From NCBI GenBank assembly GCA_966250325.1, contig CBINGY010000002.1, positions 62,001 through 126,000 on the forward strand: a stretch of DNA of 64,000 bases, written 5' to 3'. Below the pieces are notes generated by a model. It ran no database searches, was not told where the DNA came from, and was given only the letters and a program-made list of their open reading frames with translations. This DNA comes from Jiulongibacter sp966250325. GTDB lineage: Bacteria > Bacteroidota > Bacteroidia > Cytophagales > Spirosomataceae. A program made the position numbers and the translations under genes. Below, one piece after another: positions 35,276-44,110 of the stretch. Each line of letters opens with the position of its first letter. Within the stretch, counting starts at the first letter, position 1.

Positions 35276-36049
35276 TCATTTCCCTCGGTGCTTTCTTAGA
35301 ACAGTATAGCTGGTTAACAGCAGTTTCTCGCTGAATCCCCTGATCTCCAATGACTGGGTGATGCATTCAATCAACAAAGATAATTTCTCAAAAGAAAGAA
35401 AGGTTTCAGATGCCCCAAGCCAGTCAGAAACCCAGGATTCAAGCTTTTCACCTGTACTTTCCATGCCTGCAATATCCTGAAAGAAATTGGTGAGATGGAG
35501 ATCAACATCAGGAAGTGGCTGATTTGAGAGGCCCTCCAGTTGTTTAGTCTGTTGCTCTTTATTCTGCCGGCTAAGTGCCAGAAAAATAAGCTGAAAGGCA
35601 AAATTGATTCGTTTTTCTTCATCCAGGTAGAATCCCCGGTTTATGCAGGTAGCCGTGAATACCCGGGTAAGGGCGTTCAGTAGTGCAAACACCCTATGGG
35701 CCTGCCCGGTATCCTCCACCTTGAAGTCATTATTCTCTGAAATGAAATTGACCGGTATGACCGAATTGGGCGGAATATTGTAAAAAAGAGTATCCTGAAG
35801 GTGGTATTCATATAGCGGCATGCTATACAAAAGCTGCTTCAGGCGAAGGGTTAACGGTCCGAATTCCTTCCTGGCAAAGATTTTCAGGTGGTAGCCTCTT
35901 TCGGCATCCAGAAAAAGGAAGTAGGAATCAGCTTCGATAATTGCAGGTAGAGATGAAATGATCACCGGCCAGTTTTCTTTGTGGCTGTAAAGGTGAACTC
36001 CGTAAAGCTCCAGATGTGATGAAAGATACGCCATGGGAAATATTTTCAA
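35276..36049 (-). CDS. Unknown protein of the peptide cluster, possibly thiopeptide-type biosynthesis-domain-like
   Basis: 257 residues, soluble. The segment DSYFLFLDAERGYHLKIFAR faintly resembles the start of the 'thiopeptide-type bacteriocin biosynthesis' (LanB C-terminal) domain, in which an FFIRY ... HLRLR pattern is usual; the rest (helical, with NRGFYLDEEKRINFAFQLIF) would fit its helical half. I cannot confirm this. The start overlaps the glycosyltransferase gene by 4 bases, and the precursor gene follows 193 bases downstream, so a role in peptide modification is likely from context. Confidence 0.55.
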   Translation of the reverse strand: MKIFPMAYLSSHLELYGVHLYSHKENWPVIISSLPAIIEADSYFLFLDAERGYHLKIFARKEFGPLTLRLKQLLYSMPLYEYHLQDTLFYNIPPNSVIPVNFISENNDFKVEDTGQAHRVFALLNALTRVFTATCINRGFYLDEEKRINFAFQLIFLALSRQNKEQQTKQLEGLSNQPLPDVDLHLTNFFQDIAGMESTGEKLESWVSDWLGASETFLSFEKLSLLIECITQSLEIRGFSEKLLLTSYTVLRKHRGK

Positions 36050-37047
36050 TCGAGAACCAGCTTTTCCGAAAGGTTATAAACAGTGCCTTTACCGTATCCA
36101 GATCTGTTCACCTGCAAACCCTGGGCTTCTTTTCGTGATTTTTCAAGAAGAGCTTTGTTTTTCAGCTGAGACATGAAGTAGATGATCCTGTTCCGGTCTT
36201 CTTCATTCAGAATGAGCTTGTATCCCATGAAAAGTTCGGGATAATACTCGCCCTGGATGAGCTCATTTTCTCTGAGGCGAAAACGGTTTTTGTTACTAAG
36301 AGCAGATACGACCTGTTCTTTATCGTTTTCCCGAAGCAGCAGCGTATCCTCAATGATTCCGGTTTGAAATCTTCCGTGGGTATCAACCAGTACAATCGAG
36401 GAGGTTTTGAAATCGATTTTTTTGACCAGAATGGTACGCGTTTGAAGGTACATTTCCTCGTTTCGCACCCGCTCCTGCATAGAATGTTCTATAGCTTGAA
36501 GAAACTCAGGTTTGCTGTAACGCTGTTCATAAACAGGTACGTCCAGAAGTCGTTCTTTCAGGTCGTTGTCCTCAAAACCGTAGCTTTCTATTTCTTCATT
36601 GTACCCGCGGATGCGATGGAAATCTTCCGCACAGAAGGCCATTTTCCCGAATGTATCGCTTATTGACCCTTCTGAGGGAGTCAGTAATGCGTGTTTTTCC
36701 TTTGAAAATTGCGAAGCAATAAAACTGGCAAAGCCATGGCCAGCAAAATTATCAGCATCCAGATTGCACAGAATATCTCCTGAAGAGAGCCTCATAGCCA
36801 TGTTTCGGGAGTGAGACCTTCGATAGAATTCTGAATCGGTGTAGCGGTAAAATTTGACTTTTGGACCCAGCCTCTCACGGTTATCTGAAAACCATTCTTC
36901 CAGACCATCGGATGAATTGTAATCAAGTATCACGAATTCGCAGCGGGTATAATCTCTGTTTTCCCAAATATTTTTGGGTAAGGTTTCTATAAGGTGATGC
37001 TTTCTGTTCATCACGGTGGTACAGAAAGAGATGAATGGCCCTGACAT
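36046..37047 (-). CDS. GT2-family glycosyltransferase of the peptide cluster
   Basis: 333 residues. GT-A fold: SFCTTVMNRKHHLIETLP at the N-terminus, CEFVILDYNSSDGLEEW, a D-x-D metal site in CNLDADN near residue 96, and GYNEEIESYGFEDNDLKERL, the acceptor-side E-D motif near 150. The C-terminal 120 residues are charged and family-specific. GT2 enzymes of this size glycosylate bacteriocin precursors (SunS-type) as well as polysaccharides. It is first of a minus-strand pair facing the precursor gene, and its partner gene is coupled to it, which supports peptide glycosylation as the role; this is inference. Confidence 0.85.
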   Translation of the reverse strand: MSGPFISFCTTVMNRKHHLIETLPKNIWENRDYTRCEFVILDYNSSDGLEEWFSDNRERLGPKVKFYRYTDSEFYRRSHSRNMAMRLSSGDILCNLDADNFAGHGFASFIASQFSKEKHALLTPSEGSISDTFGKMAFCAEDFHRIRGYNEEIESYGFEDNDLKERLLDVPVYEQRYSKPEFLQAIEHSMQERVRNEEMYLQTRTILVKKIDFKTSSIVLVDTHGRFQTGIIEDTLLLRENDKEQVVSALSNKNRFRLRENELIQGEYYPELFMGYKLILNEEDRNRIIYFMSQLKNKALLEKSRKEAQGLQVNRSGYGKGTVYNLSEKLVLD

Positions 37048-37167
37048 AATTCACTCGGCTTACTTCTTTTAACGCCGCAAGTATTGTACCAGAAATTAAG
37101 AATGGGGCCTCCGGGAGCCGGAAGGTGTTTGGTATTAAAATTGCCATGCTTTCAGGAAAGAATAGGT

Positions 37168-37509
37168 ATGTCGCAAACAGAATTTACGATACGAATCAGT
37201 TCAGACCTCTATGAGGCTCCTGAAAAAATCGAGTGGCAAAACTCGGAGGAAAATTCTCTGGAAGAGGCCAAGGCAGTGACACTGGCTTTTTGGGATGCTC
37301 AGGGCAGAGGATCTATGGTAGTGAATCTGTGGAACAAGCAGATGCAAACGCTTGAGCTAAAGGGTTTCTATCTGGAAATCATGAAGAAGCTAAGCGAGTC
37401 TGTCAAATCGGCCACAGATGATTACGTCATTTCCAATATCATTGATAACGCGTGTTTTCAGATAGAGTCTCTGCTGCAATCTGAGGTAGAAGCTATGCGG
37501 GAGCAGTAA
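37168..37509 (+). CDS. gldC: GldC-like protein
   Basis: 113 residues from ATG 37168, with an AGGAAAG-type Shine-Dalgarno just upstream; a longer frame back to 37084 lacks homology and is rejected. The pattern EFTIRISSDLYEAPEKIEW, EEAKAVTLAFWDAQGRGSM, VNLWNKQM and a helix with ATDDYVISN matches GldC, a small soluble protein linked to gliding motility in Bacteroidota. It is separate from gldB here, and stands between the glycosyltransferase (divergent) and the C39 exporter (38 bases downstream, same strand), so it may be a paralogue recruited to peptide export. Confidence 0.75.
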   Translation: MSQTEFTIRISSDLYEAPEKIEWQNSEENSLEEAKAVTLAFWDAQGRGSMVVNLWNKQMQTLELKGFYLEIMKKLSESVKSATDDYVISNIIDNACFQIESLLQSEVEAMREQ

Positions 37510-37547
37510 GGTCACCACAGGTTTTCCTAATTCAATTCAGAAGTGGT

Positions 37548-39737
37548 TTGAAAAAGAAGTTTACACATTACCGCCAGTTTGATCAGATGGATTGCGGCCC
37601 CACCTGTCTCAGGATGGTGGCCAAACATCATGGTAAAAATGTAACTATTCAATTTCTGAGAGAGAAAAGTCAGATATCTAAAGAGGGCGTTTCTCTGAAA
37701 GGAATAAGTAAAGCGGCAGAAAGTATTGGATTTAAAACCCTGGGGGTCAAAATTACCTTCGATCTTCTTTTGGAAGCTCCCAAGCCTTGTATTGTGCATT
37801 GGGATCAGAACCATTTTGTGGTGGTTTATGATATACAGAAAAAAGGAAAAGATTACCGCGTCTATGTGGCAGATCCCGGCACCGATAATCTGGTGTACAG
37901 CCGCCGGGAATTTGAGGAACACTGGATAAGTGCCGAAGAGAAGGAAGGCATAGCTCTGCTGCTCGAAACTACACCGCAGTTTGAAGAATTTGAAGATCAG
38001 GATGTTTCAGAAGGATTAAGCCTGAAGCGTATTGGCAGGTACCTGCTGAAGTACAGATCGCTCATTGTACAGTTATTTATCGGTTTGCTGGCTGGCACAG
38101 TCATCAATATGCTGCTGCCGTTTCTCACGCAATCGGTCGTAGATACGGGCATACAAACCAAAAATCTCAATTTCGTTTACCTGATACTAATAGCCCAGTT
38201 GATGTTATTTCTGGGACGTACCGGGCTCGAATTCATCAGAAGCTGGCTGCTTCTTCACATAAGCACACGGGTCAATCTCACCATCATATCCGATTTCCTG
38301 ATCAAACTTCTGAAACTTCCGCCCTCGTATTTTGATACCAAAATGACGGGCGATATCCTGCAGCGAATCAACGACCACAGTCAGATCGAACAGTTTTTAT
38401 CTTCTACTACGTTAAGCTTCATCTTCAATTTTGTCACGTTTGTGGTGTTTGGGTTGGTGCTGGCCTATTATGATCTGGAGATATTTCTCATTTACCTGGT
38501 GGCAGGGGTTTTGTATGTGCTCTGGATCAGATTTTTTCTGGCAAGGAGAAGGGCTTTAAACCAGAAAATGTTTGGTTTGGCTGCTCAGAATCATTCCAAA
38601 ATTATCCAGCTTATTTCAGGAATACAGGACATAAAACTTACAAATTCAGAACTCGAAAAACGCTGGGAATGGGAAAATCTACAGATTAAGGCGTTCAGAC
38701 TTGGTTTGAATAACCTCTCTCTGGAGCAGTTTCAGCAGAGTGGGGCCTTTCTGATTAATGAAGGCAAGAATATCCTTATTTCTTTTCTGGCCGCAAAATC
38801 GGTGATCGAAGGAGATCTCACTCTGGGAGGCATGATGGCTCTTCAATATATTGTGGGGCAGTTAAACGGACCAATTGAAAGTCTGGTGGGCTTCATTCAG
38901 CATTCTCAGGATGCCAAAATAAGCCTGGAAAGACTCAACGAGATACATACCCTGGCCGATGAGGAGCCTGCCGATAAAAGCTATGTCTCTTATTTTGATA
39001 AGCAGGCAGACTTGCGGGTTTCCGGGCTCAGTTTTGCGTATCCGGGACAGGAGAGACCTACGCTACACGCTATTAATCTGGAAATTCCTTCCGGAAAAGT
39101 AACGGCGATAGTGGGGTCGAGCGGCAGCGGGAAAACCACCCTTCTCAAATTGCTGCTTCGTTTTTATGAAGTAGAAGACGGTCAGATTTTACTGGGCGAA
39201 AACAGCATGAGTCAGATTTTGCCCTCAGCCTGGAGGCAGGAGTGCGGCACGGTAATGCAGGAAGGTTATATCTTTTCAGACTCCATTGCCAAAAACATTG
39301 CGGTAGGCGTAGAGAAAATTGACTACGACCGGCTGTTTTATGCCGTTCGGGTAGCCAATATTACCCCATTTATTGAGCAGCTGCCTTTGGGATACAATAC
39401 CAAAATTGGTGACGAAGGAGTGGGGCTAAGCCAGGGCCAGAAACAGCGGATACTTATTGCCAGGGCGGTCTATAAAGACCCGTCGTTTCTGTTTTTTGAC
39501 GAAGCTACCAATGCTCTGGATGCAAACAATGAACGGGTGATCATGCAGAATCTCAACACCTTTTTTAAGGGGAAAACGGTGATCATCGTGGCCCACAGGC
39601 TTAGCACGGTGAAGAATGCAAACAAGATAGTAGTGCTGGAGGGTGGGCGAATCATCGAGGAAGGAACGCACGAGGATCTGGTGCAAAAACGAGGAAGCTA
39701 TTTTTCATTGATAAAAAACCAACTGGAGCTGGCCTGA
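37548..39737 (+). CDS. C39-peptidase-containing ABC exporter (bacteriocin processing/export)
   Basis: 729 residues. The N-terminal C39 peptidase has Q-M-D-C-G-P-T-C (Cys16), CIVHWDQNHFVVVYD (His) and VADPGTD (Asp), so the catalytic triad is complete. The six-helix transporter domain runs about 165-450. The nucleotide-binding domain has Walker A GSSGSGKTT, signature LSQGQKQR, Walker B FLFFDEATNALD and VAHRLS. It starts with TTG at 37548; no suitable ATG exists because the first in-frame one would cut into the active site. It should cut the double-glycine leader and export the core peptide. The next gene starts inside its stop (TGATG). Confidence 0.93.
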   Translation: MKKKFTHYRQFDQMDCGPTCLRMVAKHHGKNVTIQFLREKSQISKEGVSLKGISKAAESIGFKTLGVKITFDLLLEAPKPCIVHWDQNHFVVVYDIQKKGKDYRVYVADPGTDNLVYSRREFEEHWISAEEKEGIALLLETTPQFEEFEDQDVSEGLSLKRIGRYLLKYRSLIVQLFIGLLAGTVINMLLPFLTQSVVDTGIQTKNLNFVYLILIAQLMLFLGRTGLEFIRSWLLLHISTRVNLTIISDFLIKLLKLPPSYFDTKMTGDILQRINDHSQIEQFLSSTTLSFIFNFVTFVVFGLVLAYYDLEIFLIYLVAGVLYVLWIRFFLARRRALNQKMFGLAAQNHSKIIQLISGIQDIKLTNSELEKRWEWENLQIKAFRLGLNNLSLEQFQQSGAFLINEGKNILISFLAAKSVIEGDLTLGGMMALQYIVGQLNGPIESLVGFIQHSQDAKISLERLNEIHTLADEEPADKSYVSYFDKQADLRVSGLSFAYPGQERPTLHAINLEIPSGKVTAIVGSSGSGKTTLLKLLLRFYEVEDGQILLGENSMSQILPSAWRQECGTVMQEGYIFSDSIAKNIAVGVEKIDYDRLFYAVRVANITPFIEQLPLGYNTKIGDEGVGLSQGQKQRILIARAVYKDPSFLFFDEATNALDANNERVIMQNLNTFFKGKTVIIVAHRLSTVKNANKIVVLEGGRIIEEGTHEDLVQKRGSYFSLIKNQLELA

Positions 39738-41236
39738 TGTCTGAGAATCAGAAACATATGATCCCGGGAATTAACTCTGCCGATCTCATGAAAAAAATCA
39801 TGGAAGATGTGCAGAGCAAACCTGTGAGTCAAAGGCCCGTATCACCGAAAACAAACACCTATCATACGTCAAAAATACCTGGTATAACGGCCAGTTTGAG
39901 TGATATTTCCCTGCTGAACTCAAAAAACCAGCAAACCAAACCACCAGTCAGAAAATTGAAAGGGCTGGGAGAGCCCCAACGCAGCGATGTGGTCAAGGAA
40001 GTTCTCGAAAGCCCGCCGGCATGGCTAATTCGATGGGGTAGTACCTGGGTGCTGGTCATTATTGCCATGATCCTGGCCATCAGCTGGTTTGTACAGTACC
40101 CAGATCTGGTAAAAGGAGCCATGCAGGTGACAGGCACCAGCGAGGCATCTGCCGTTATGGCCCAAAAAGATGGGGTTTTGGAAGAGCTTTTTGTGAAAGA
40201 GACAGAGCATGTGGAGCCCGATCAGATAGTGGGGCGTCTGGAATCTCTCGCAGATCCCGAAGAAGTAAAACGTCTGAGCGAATTTCTGAAAAACATGCAG
40301 CAGAAATTCATTGAGGCCAGTAATTATACAGGTGGTGAACTCAATTTGCCGGTATTCAATCATTTGGGAGAACTTCAGCAGCCCTATCAGGTTTTTGCGA
40401 ACCGCTTTCAGGTCAACAGAGACTTTGGGAACTCAGGTTTGGTAAACCAGAAAATTGAATACATTCAGAATGACCTCAACCAACTGAGAGATCAGCTGGA
40501 AAACTACTACCAGCAAAAAAATAATTACCTTAAAGATTACCAGCTGGCTGCCGAGGAATACCAAAACCAGCTGAAGCTAAGTCAGAAAGGGCTCATCTCT
40601 AAGTCTGAATTACGAGCTTCCGAGAGCAAATTACTCACGAAAAAACAGATGATTGACCAGTCGGAGTCAACGGTTCAATCGATACGCATGCAGGAGAATC
40701 AGAAAAAGCAGGAGATTCTGGAGCTGAGGAGGTCAAAACTGGAAAACGGAGCCCTGTTGAAACAGGAGGTGGATGTGCTGCTTCAGCAAATAGAAAGCTG
40801 GGAGAGGCAGCATTACCTCAGAAGCCTCACCCGGGGCAATCTTTTCTTTCACAAAAATATTCAGTTAAACCAACAGGTGACGGCCGGGCAGCCTTTGTTT
40901 TATGTGATGCCTGATACCGCCGCTTGGTATGGACAAATGGCTGTGGGTCAATATAACATTGGTAAAGTAGCAGCCGGGCAGCGGGTGATTCTGAAGTTTC
41001 AGGGATACCCGTATCAGGAATTTGGCTCCATGGAAGGCATCGTGAGTTCTGTATCAGATATCCCGGTAGATTCGGTATATCTTATTCGGGTTAAACTTCC
41101 CGAAAACCTGAGCACCAGCACGGGCAAGAGGTTGAATATCCGATCGGGAATGACTGCCGAGGGCGAAATTGTAACCGAGGAGCTGAGGCTCATCGAAAAA
41201 GTTTTTTACGAAATCAGAAGATATCTGAAGCGATGA
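39737..41236 (+). CDS. HlyD-family membrane-fusion protein of the peptide exporter
   Basis: 499 residues. It has a long proline/serine-rich cytoplasmic N-terminus of about 100 residues (unusual length for the family), one membrane segment (WVLVIIAMILAISWFV, near 110-126), a lipoyl/barrel-sandwich start (MAQKDGVLEELFVKETEHV), a long coiled coil (about 230-345) and a C-terminal beta-barrel (KLPENLS, NIRSGMTAEGEI). It connects the C39 ABC exporter to the TolC-like channel. The gene overlaps both neighbours by 1 and 4 bases, showing strict coupling. Confidence 0.9.
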   Translation: MSENQKHMIPGINSADLMKKIMEDVQSKPVSQRPVSPKTNTYHTSKIPGITASLSDISLLNSKNQQTKPPVRKLKGLGEPQRSDVVKEVLESPPAWLIRWGSTWVLVIIAMILAISWFVQYPDLVKGAMQVTGTSEASAVMAQKDGVLEELFVKETEHVEPDQIVGRLESLADPEEVKRLSEFLKNMQQKFIEASNYTGGELNLPVFNHLGELQQPYQVFANRFQVNRDFGNSGLVNQKIEYIQNDLNQLRDQLENYYQQKNNYLKDYQLAAEEYQNQLKLSQKGLISKSELRASESKLLTKKQMIDQSESTVQSIRMQENQKKQEILELRRSKLENGALLKQEVDVLLQQIESWERQHYLRSLTRGNLFFHKNIQLNQQVTAGQPLFYVMPDTAAWYGQMAVGQYNIGKVAAGQRVILKFQGYPYQEFGSMEGIVSSVSDIPVDSVYLIRVKLPENLSTSTGKRLNIRSGMTAEGEIVTEELRLIEKVFYEIRRYLKR

Positions 41237-42663
41237 AACTAAAGATACTTCATGCTTTTATTCTGTTTTTTCTGGCCAGGGCCGGATTTTCCCAGCAGTC
41301 TGTATCTGTGAAAGAGCTGACACTTGACGACTGCCTGAAACTGGCCATTGCCAATAACTTTGACCTAAAAAACCAGGGCTTTGAAGCAGAGAAGGCGGGT
41401 ATTCGTTTGCAACAGGCTCAGAAAGAACGTGATCCTTCAATATCAGCAGATTTCTCTCAGGGTTTTAATCTGGGAAGAAACATTGATCCGTTTTCCAATC
41501 AGTTTGTCACTACACCCATAAATACAGCAAATCTGGGCCTTAATGCCAGTTATACGCTTTATGACGGGGGTGTAATGAAAAACTCGCTTATGCTTCAGGA
41601 GACCGAGCGGAGTATTGCCGAAACCGAAAAGCAGCGTTTGGAACTGGAGCTGCGGCGGCAGATTACCCTTTCTTATCTGGAAGTGGTGTTGAAACAGGAT
41701 CTTCTCAAACTAAGAGAGCAGGAAGAAACCATAACAGAAACCCAGGTAAACCGGGTAAAGGAGTTGGTGCAGTTCGGTAATTCGGCTTCATCTCTGCTTA
41801 CAGATCTGCAGGCTCAGCTCGAAAACGACCGATATGCGATTACCTCTGCAAGGGCCGAGCTTTTGCTGGCCAAACGGCAGCTGCTGAGCCAGATGAACGA
41901 AACGAAGATGAACGATTTTAAAGCCAAAGAGCCGGTGATATCTTCCAAAGATATGGCAAAGAGTCCCTCGGCTCTGCGATTAAAGAGTCTGCCAGATCTG
42001 CAGCTGGGTCAATATGAAATCAACCGATCTTCCATTGATTTGAGTATTGCTGAAGCCTCCAGAATGCCCCGGGTTTATCTTAACGGAGGTCTGTTTACCC
42101 GATATTCTTCACAGGCTTCACCACGGATCAATTTCCCCGACAAACCGCCTCTTCAACGTGTGGAAACATCCCCCAATGAATATGTGCTTATTGGTGGAAA
42201 TGCGGTTCCGTTAAACCGGGTGATTGTAACACCAGTGACTGAAGAGATGCGTTTCGGTTATTTTGATCAGCTCGTTTCCAATTCGGGACTTGCCTTTTCC
42301 TTAAATGTTCAATATCCGATTCTGGATAAAGGGTTACGAAATTCTCAGCTACAGACCGCCCGCGTGAATCAACTGGCGGCCAGAAATAAATACTATCAGA
42401 CACAGACACGTCTCACCAGTCAGCTGGCCGAAATCGTCACCTATCTGGGGAATTCCAGAGACCTGTATCAGCAGGCCTTAAAGGCCGAAGCCGCTCAGCA
42501 GAAGGCTTTTGACACAGCTCAGCTACGTTTTGAGGAAGGTCTGATCACCTTTACGGAATTTGATAGAAGCAAAATGAACCTGCAAACGGCCCGGTCAAAT
42601 GTGCTTCGCAACAAGCTCATGCATTATTTCTACAATTTGCTGTATGAGTATTATGGTAATTAA
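41233..42663 (+). CDS. TolC-family outer-membrane efflux protein
   Basis: 476 residues with a signal peptide (MKLKILHAFILFFLARAGFS) and the outer-membrane factor pattern: LTLDDCLKLAIANNFDLKNQ, repeated helical hairpins, and the second repeat near GLAFSLNVQYPILDKGLRN. Such proteins form trimeric outer-membrane channels. It is last of the exporter triad and presumably gives the peptide a path across the outer membrane. No terminator is obvious in the 181-base gap before the permease gene. Confidence 0.92.
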   Translation: MKLKILHAFILFFLARAGFSQQSVSVKELTLDDCLKLAIANNFDLKNQGFEAEKAGIRLQQAQKERDPSISADFSQGFNLGRNIDPFSNQFVTTPINTANLGLNASYTLYDGGVMKNSLMLQETERSIAETEKQRLELELRRQITLSYLEVVLKQDLLKLREQEETITETQVNRVKELVQFGNSASSLLTDLQAQLENDRYAITSARAELLLAKRQLLSQMNETKMNDFKAKEPVISSKDMAKSPSALRLKSLPDLQLGQYEINRSSIDLSIAEASRMPRVYLNGGLFTRYSSQASPRINFPDKPPLQRVETSPNEYVLIGGNAVPLNRVIVTPVTEEMRFGYFDQLVSNSGLAFSLNVQYPILDKGLRNSQLQTARVNQLAARNKYYQTQTRLTSQLAEIVTYLGNSRDLYQQALKAEAAQQKAFDTAQLRFEEGLITFTEFDRSKMNLQTARSNVLRNKLMHYFYNLLYEYYGN

Positions 42664-42844
42664 CAGGCGGACGATTTAACTTCGGTGATTACATCCCAAT
42701 TCTTGGAACAAACCTCTGCTATTCAATCCCTTTCACTTAGAATTTGGATCCATAGAGTATGTGCTGTCAGTCAAAATTAATGGCTGGGCGTACATTTAGT
42801 AGGTTTACTCCCGTATCTTCGGTTCCTACTCCTTAATCTGACTC

Positions 42845-44089
42845 ATGAACCTGAACAAAACAGAAGTACTGGCCGGGGTTTCTTCCTTTCTGGCTACCGT
42901 GTACATTGTAATAGTTAATCCGGCGATTCTTTCACAGGCGGGGATGCCATTTAATGCGGTGGTAACGTCAACCGTTCTGGTTTCATTTACCGGAAGCCTG
43001 ATGATGGGCTGGTATGCCAAAAATCCCTTTCTGGTGGCACCGGGCATGGGTATGAACGCCTTTTTTACTTTTACGGCCGTTAAAATGCTCGGATTGAGCT
43101 ATCAGGAAGCACTCGGGGCGGTTTTCTGGTCAGGTATCCTGTTTCTTGTTATTTCTGTCTTCAATTTGCGTGAAGCGGTGCTGAACGCCATACCCCCGCA
43201 GGTGCGAAATGGTGTGGCGGCAGGTATTGGTTTGTTTATCTGTTTTGTAGGACTTCAAAATGCCCATATCGTGGTGGATAATCCGGCTACGTTGGTGGGG
43301 CTAAACAGCATTAAAGACCCCGCCGTGATCACCTTTTTTGTTGGTTTATTTGCCACGGCCTGGTTTCTATATCAGAAAAAAGCGGGAGCAATTATTTATG
43401 GTATTGTCATAACTACGTTGTTGGCAGTTCCAATTGGCCGCTTTTGGGGAGATGCCTCGGCCTATAATTTCGGGGTGCCCACGCTGGTCAATTTTACCGG
43501 AATTTTTGCCGCACCCGATTTCAGTTTGCTTTTTGAGCTGGATCTGATCGGTAGTCTCAAATACAGTTTTCTGCCGGTTATTTTTGTCTTTGCTTTCACC
43601 GATATGTTTGATGGTATTTCCACGCTAGTGGGGCTTTCAGAGGCCAGTGGGCTAAAGGAGGCCGATGGCCGTCCCAGGAATATCCGGAAGTCTTTGCTCA
43701 CCGATGCCGTTTCTACGGTAGTGGCAGGTCTGGTGGGTAGCAGCCCGGGTACGGCATTTATTGAATCATCGGTAGGTATTTCACAGGGAGGGCGTACGGG
43801 ACAAACGGCCATTGTAGCTGCATTTTTGTTTTTACCGCTCATGTTCTTTTCGCCTTTGGTTTCGCTGGTGCCGGCTGTAGCAAGTTCGATAGCTCTGGTT
43901 CTGGTAGGGGTTTTTATGTTGGAACCCATCAAAAAAGTGAACTGGGCCAATATGGAGGAAGCCCTTCCTGCTTTTCTCGCACTCAGTATGATTCCGTTTA
44001 CCTACAGTATTACCAAAGGGACTAATAGCTTATACGGTATTACAGCTTTTTGGCCGGAAACCGGTCTCAGCAACACTCATTATTATTGA
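42845..44089 (+). CDS. NCS2-family adenine/guanine/hypoxanthine permease (AzgA-like)
   Basis: 414 residues with about 12 hydrophobic segments. Typical markers: TVYIVIVNPAILSQAGMP, GWYAKNPFLVAPGMGMNAFF, IPPQVRNGVAAGIGLFI, FAFTDMFDGISTLVG and SSPGTAFIESSVGIS (the conserved TxxIESxxGI-like helix-10 motif). It transports purine bases with protons across the inner membrane. A TATCTTCG box at 42814-42821 resembles the Bacteroidota -7 promoter element. The next gene, 21 bases downstream, encodes an exported nucleosidase that releases adenine, so a purine-salvage unit is likely. Confidence 0.9.
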   Translation: MNLNKTEVLAGVSSFLATVYIVIVNPAILSQAGMPFNAVVTSTVLVSFTGSLMMGWYAKNPFLVAPGMGMNAFFTFTAVKMLGLSYQEALGAVFWSGILFLVISVFNLREAVLNAIPPQVRNGVAAGIGLFICFVGLQNAHIVVDNPATLVGLNSIKDPAVITFFVGLFATAWFLYQKKAGAIIYGIVITTLLAVPIGRFWGDASAYNFGVPTLVNFTGIFAAPDFSLLFELDLIGSLKYSFLPVIFVFAFTDMFDGISTLVGLSEASGLKEADGRPRNIRKSLLTDAVSTVVAGLVGSSPGTAFIESSVGISQGGRTGQTAIVAAFLFLPLMFFSPLVSLVPAVASSIALVLVGVFMLEPIKKVNWANMEEALPAFLALSMIPFTYSITKGTNSLYGITAFWPETGLSNTHYY

Positions 44090-44110
44090 TCTTTTAGCCA
44101 TCACAACCTT

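Noticed and set aside
37084..37167. Longer N-terminus for the GldC-like protein
   Set aside because: The extra 28 residues have no match to the family and the ATG at 37168 has a good ribosome-binding site.
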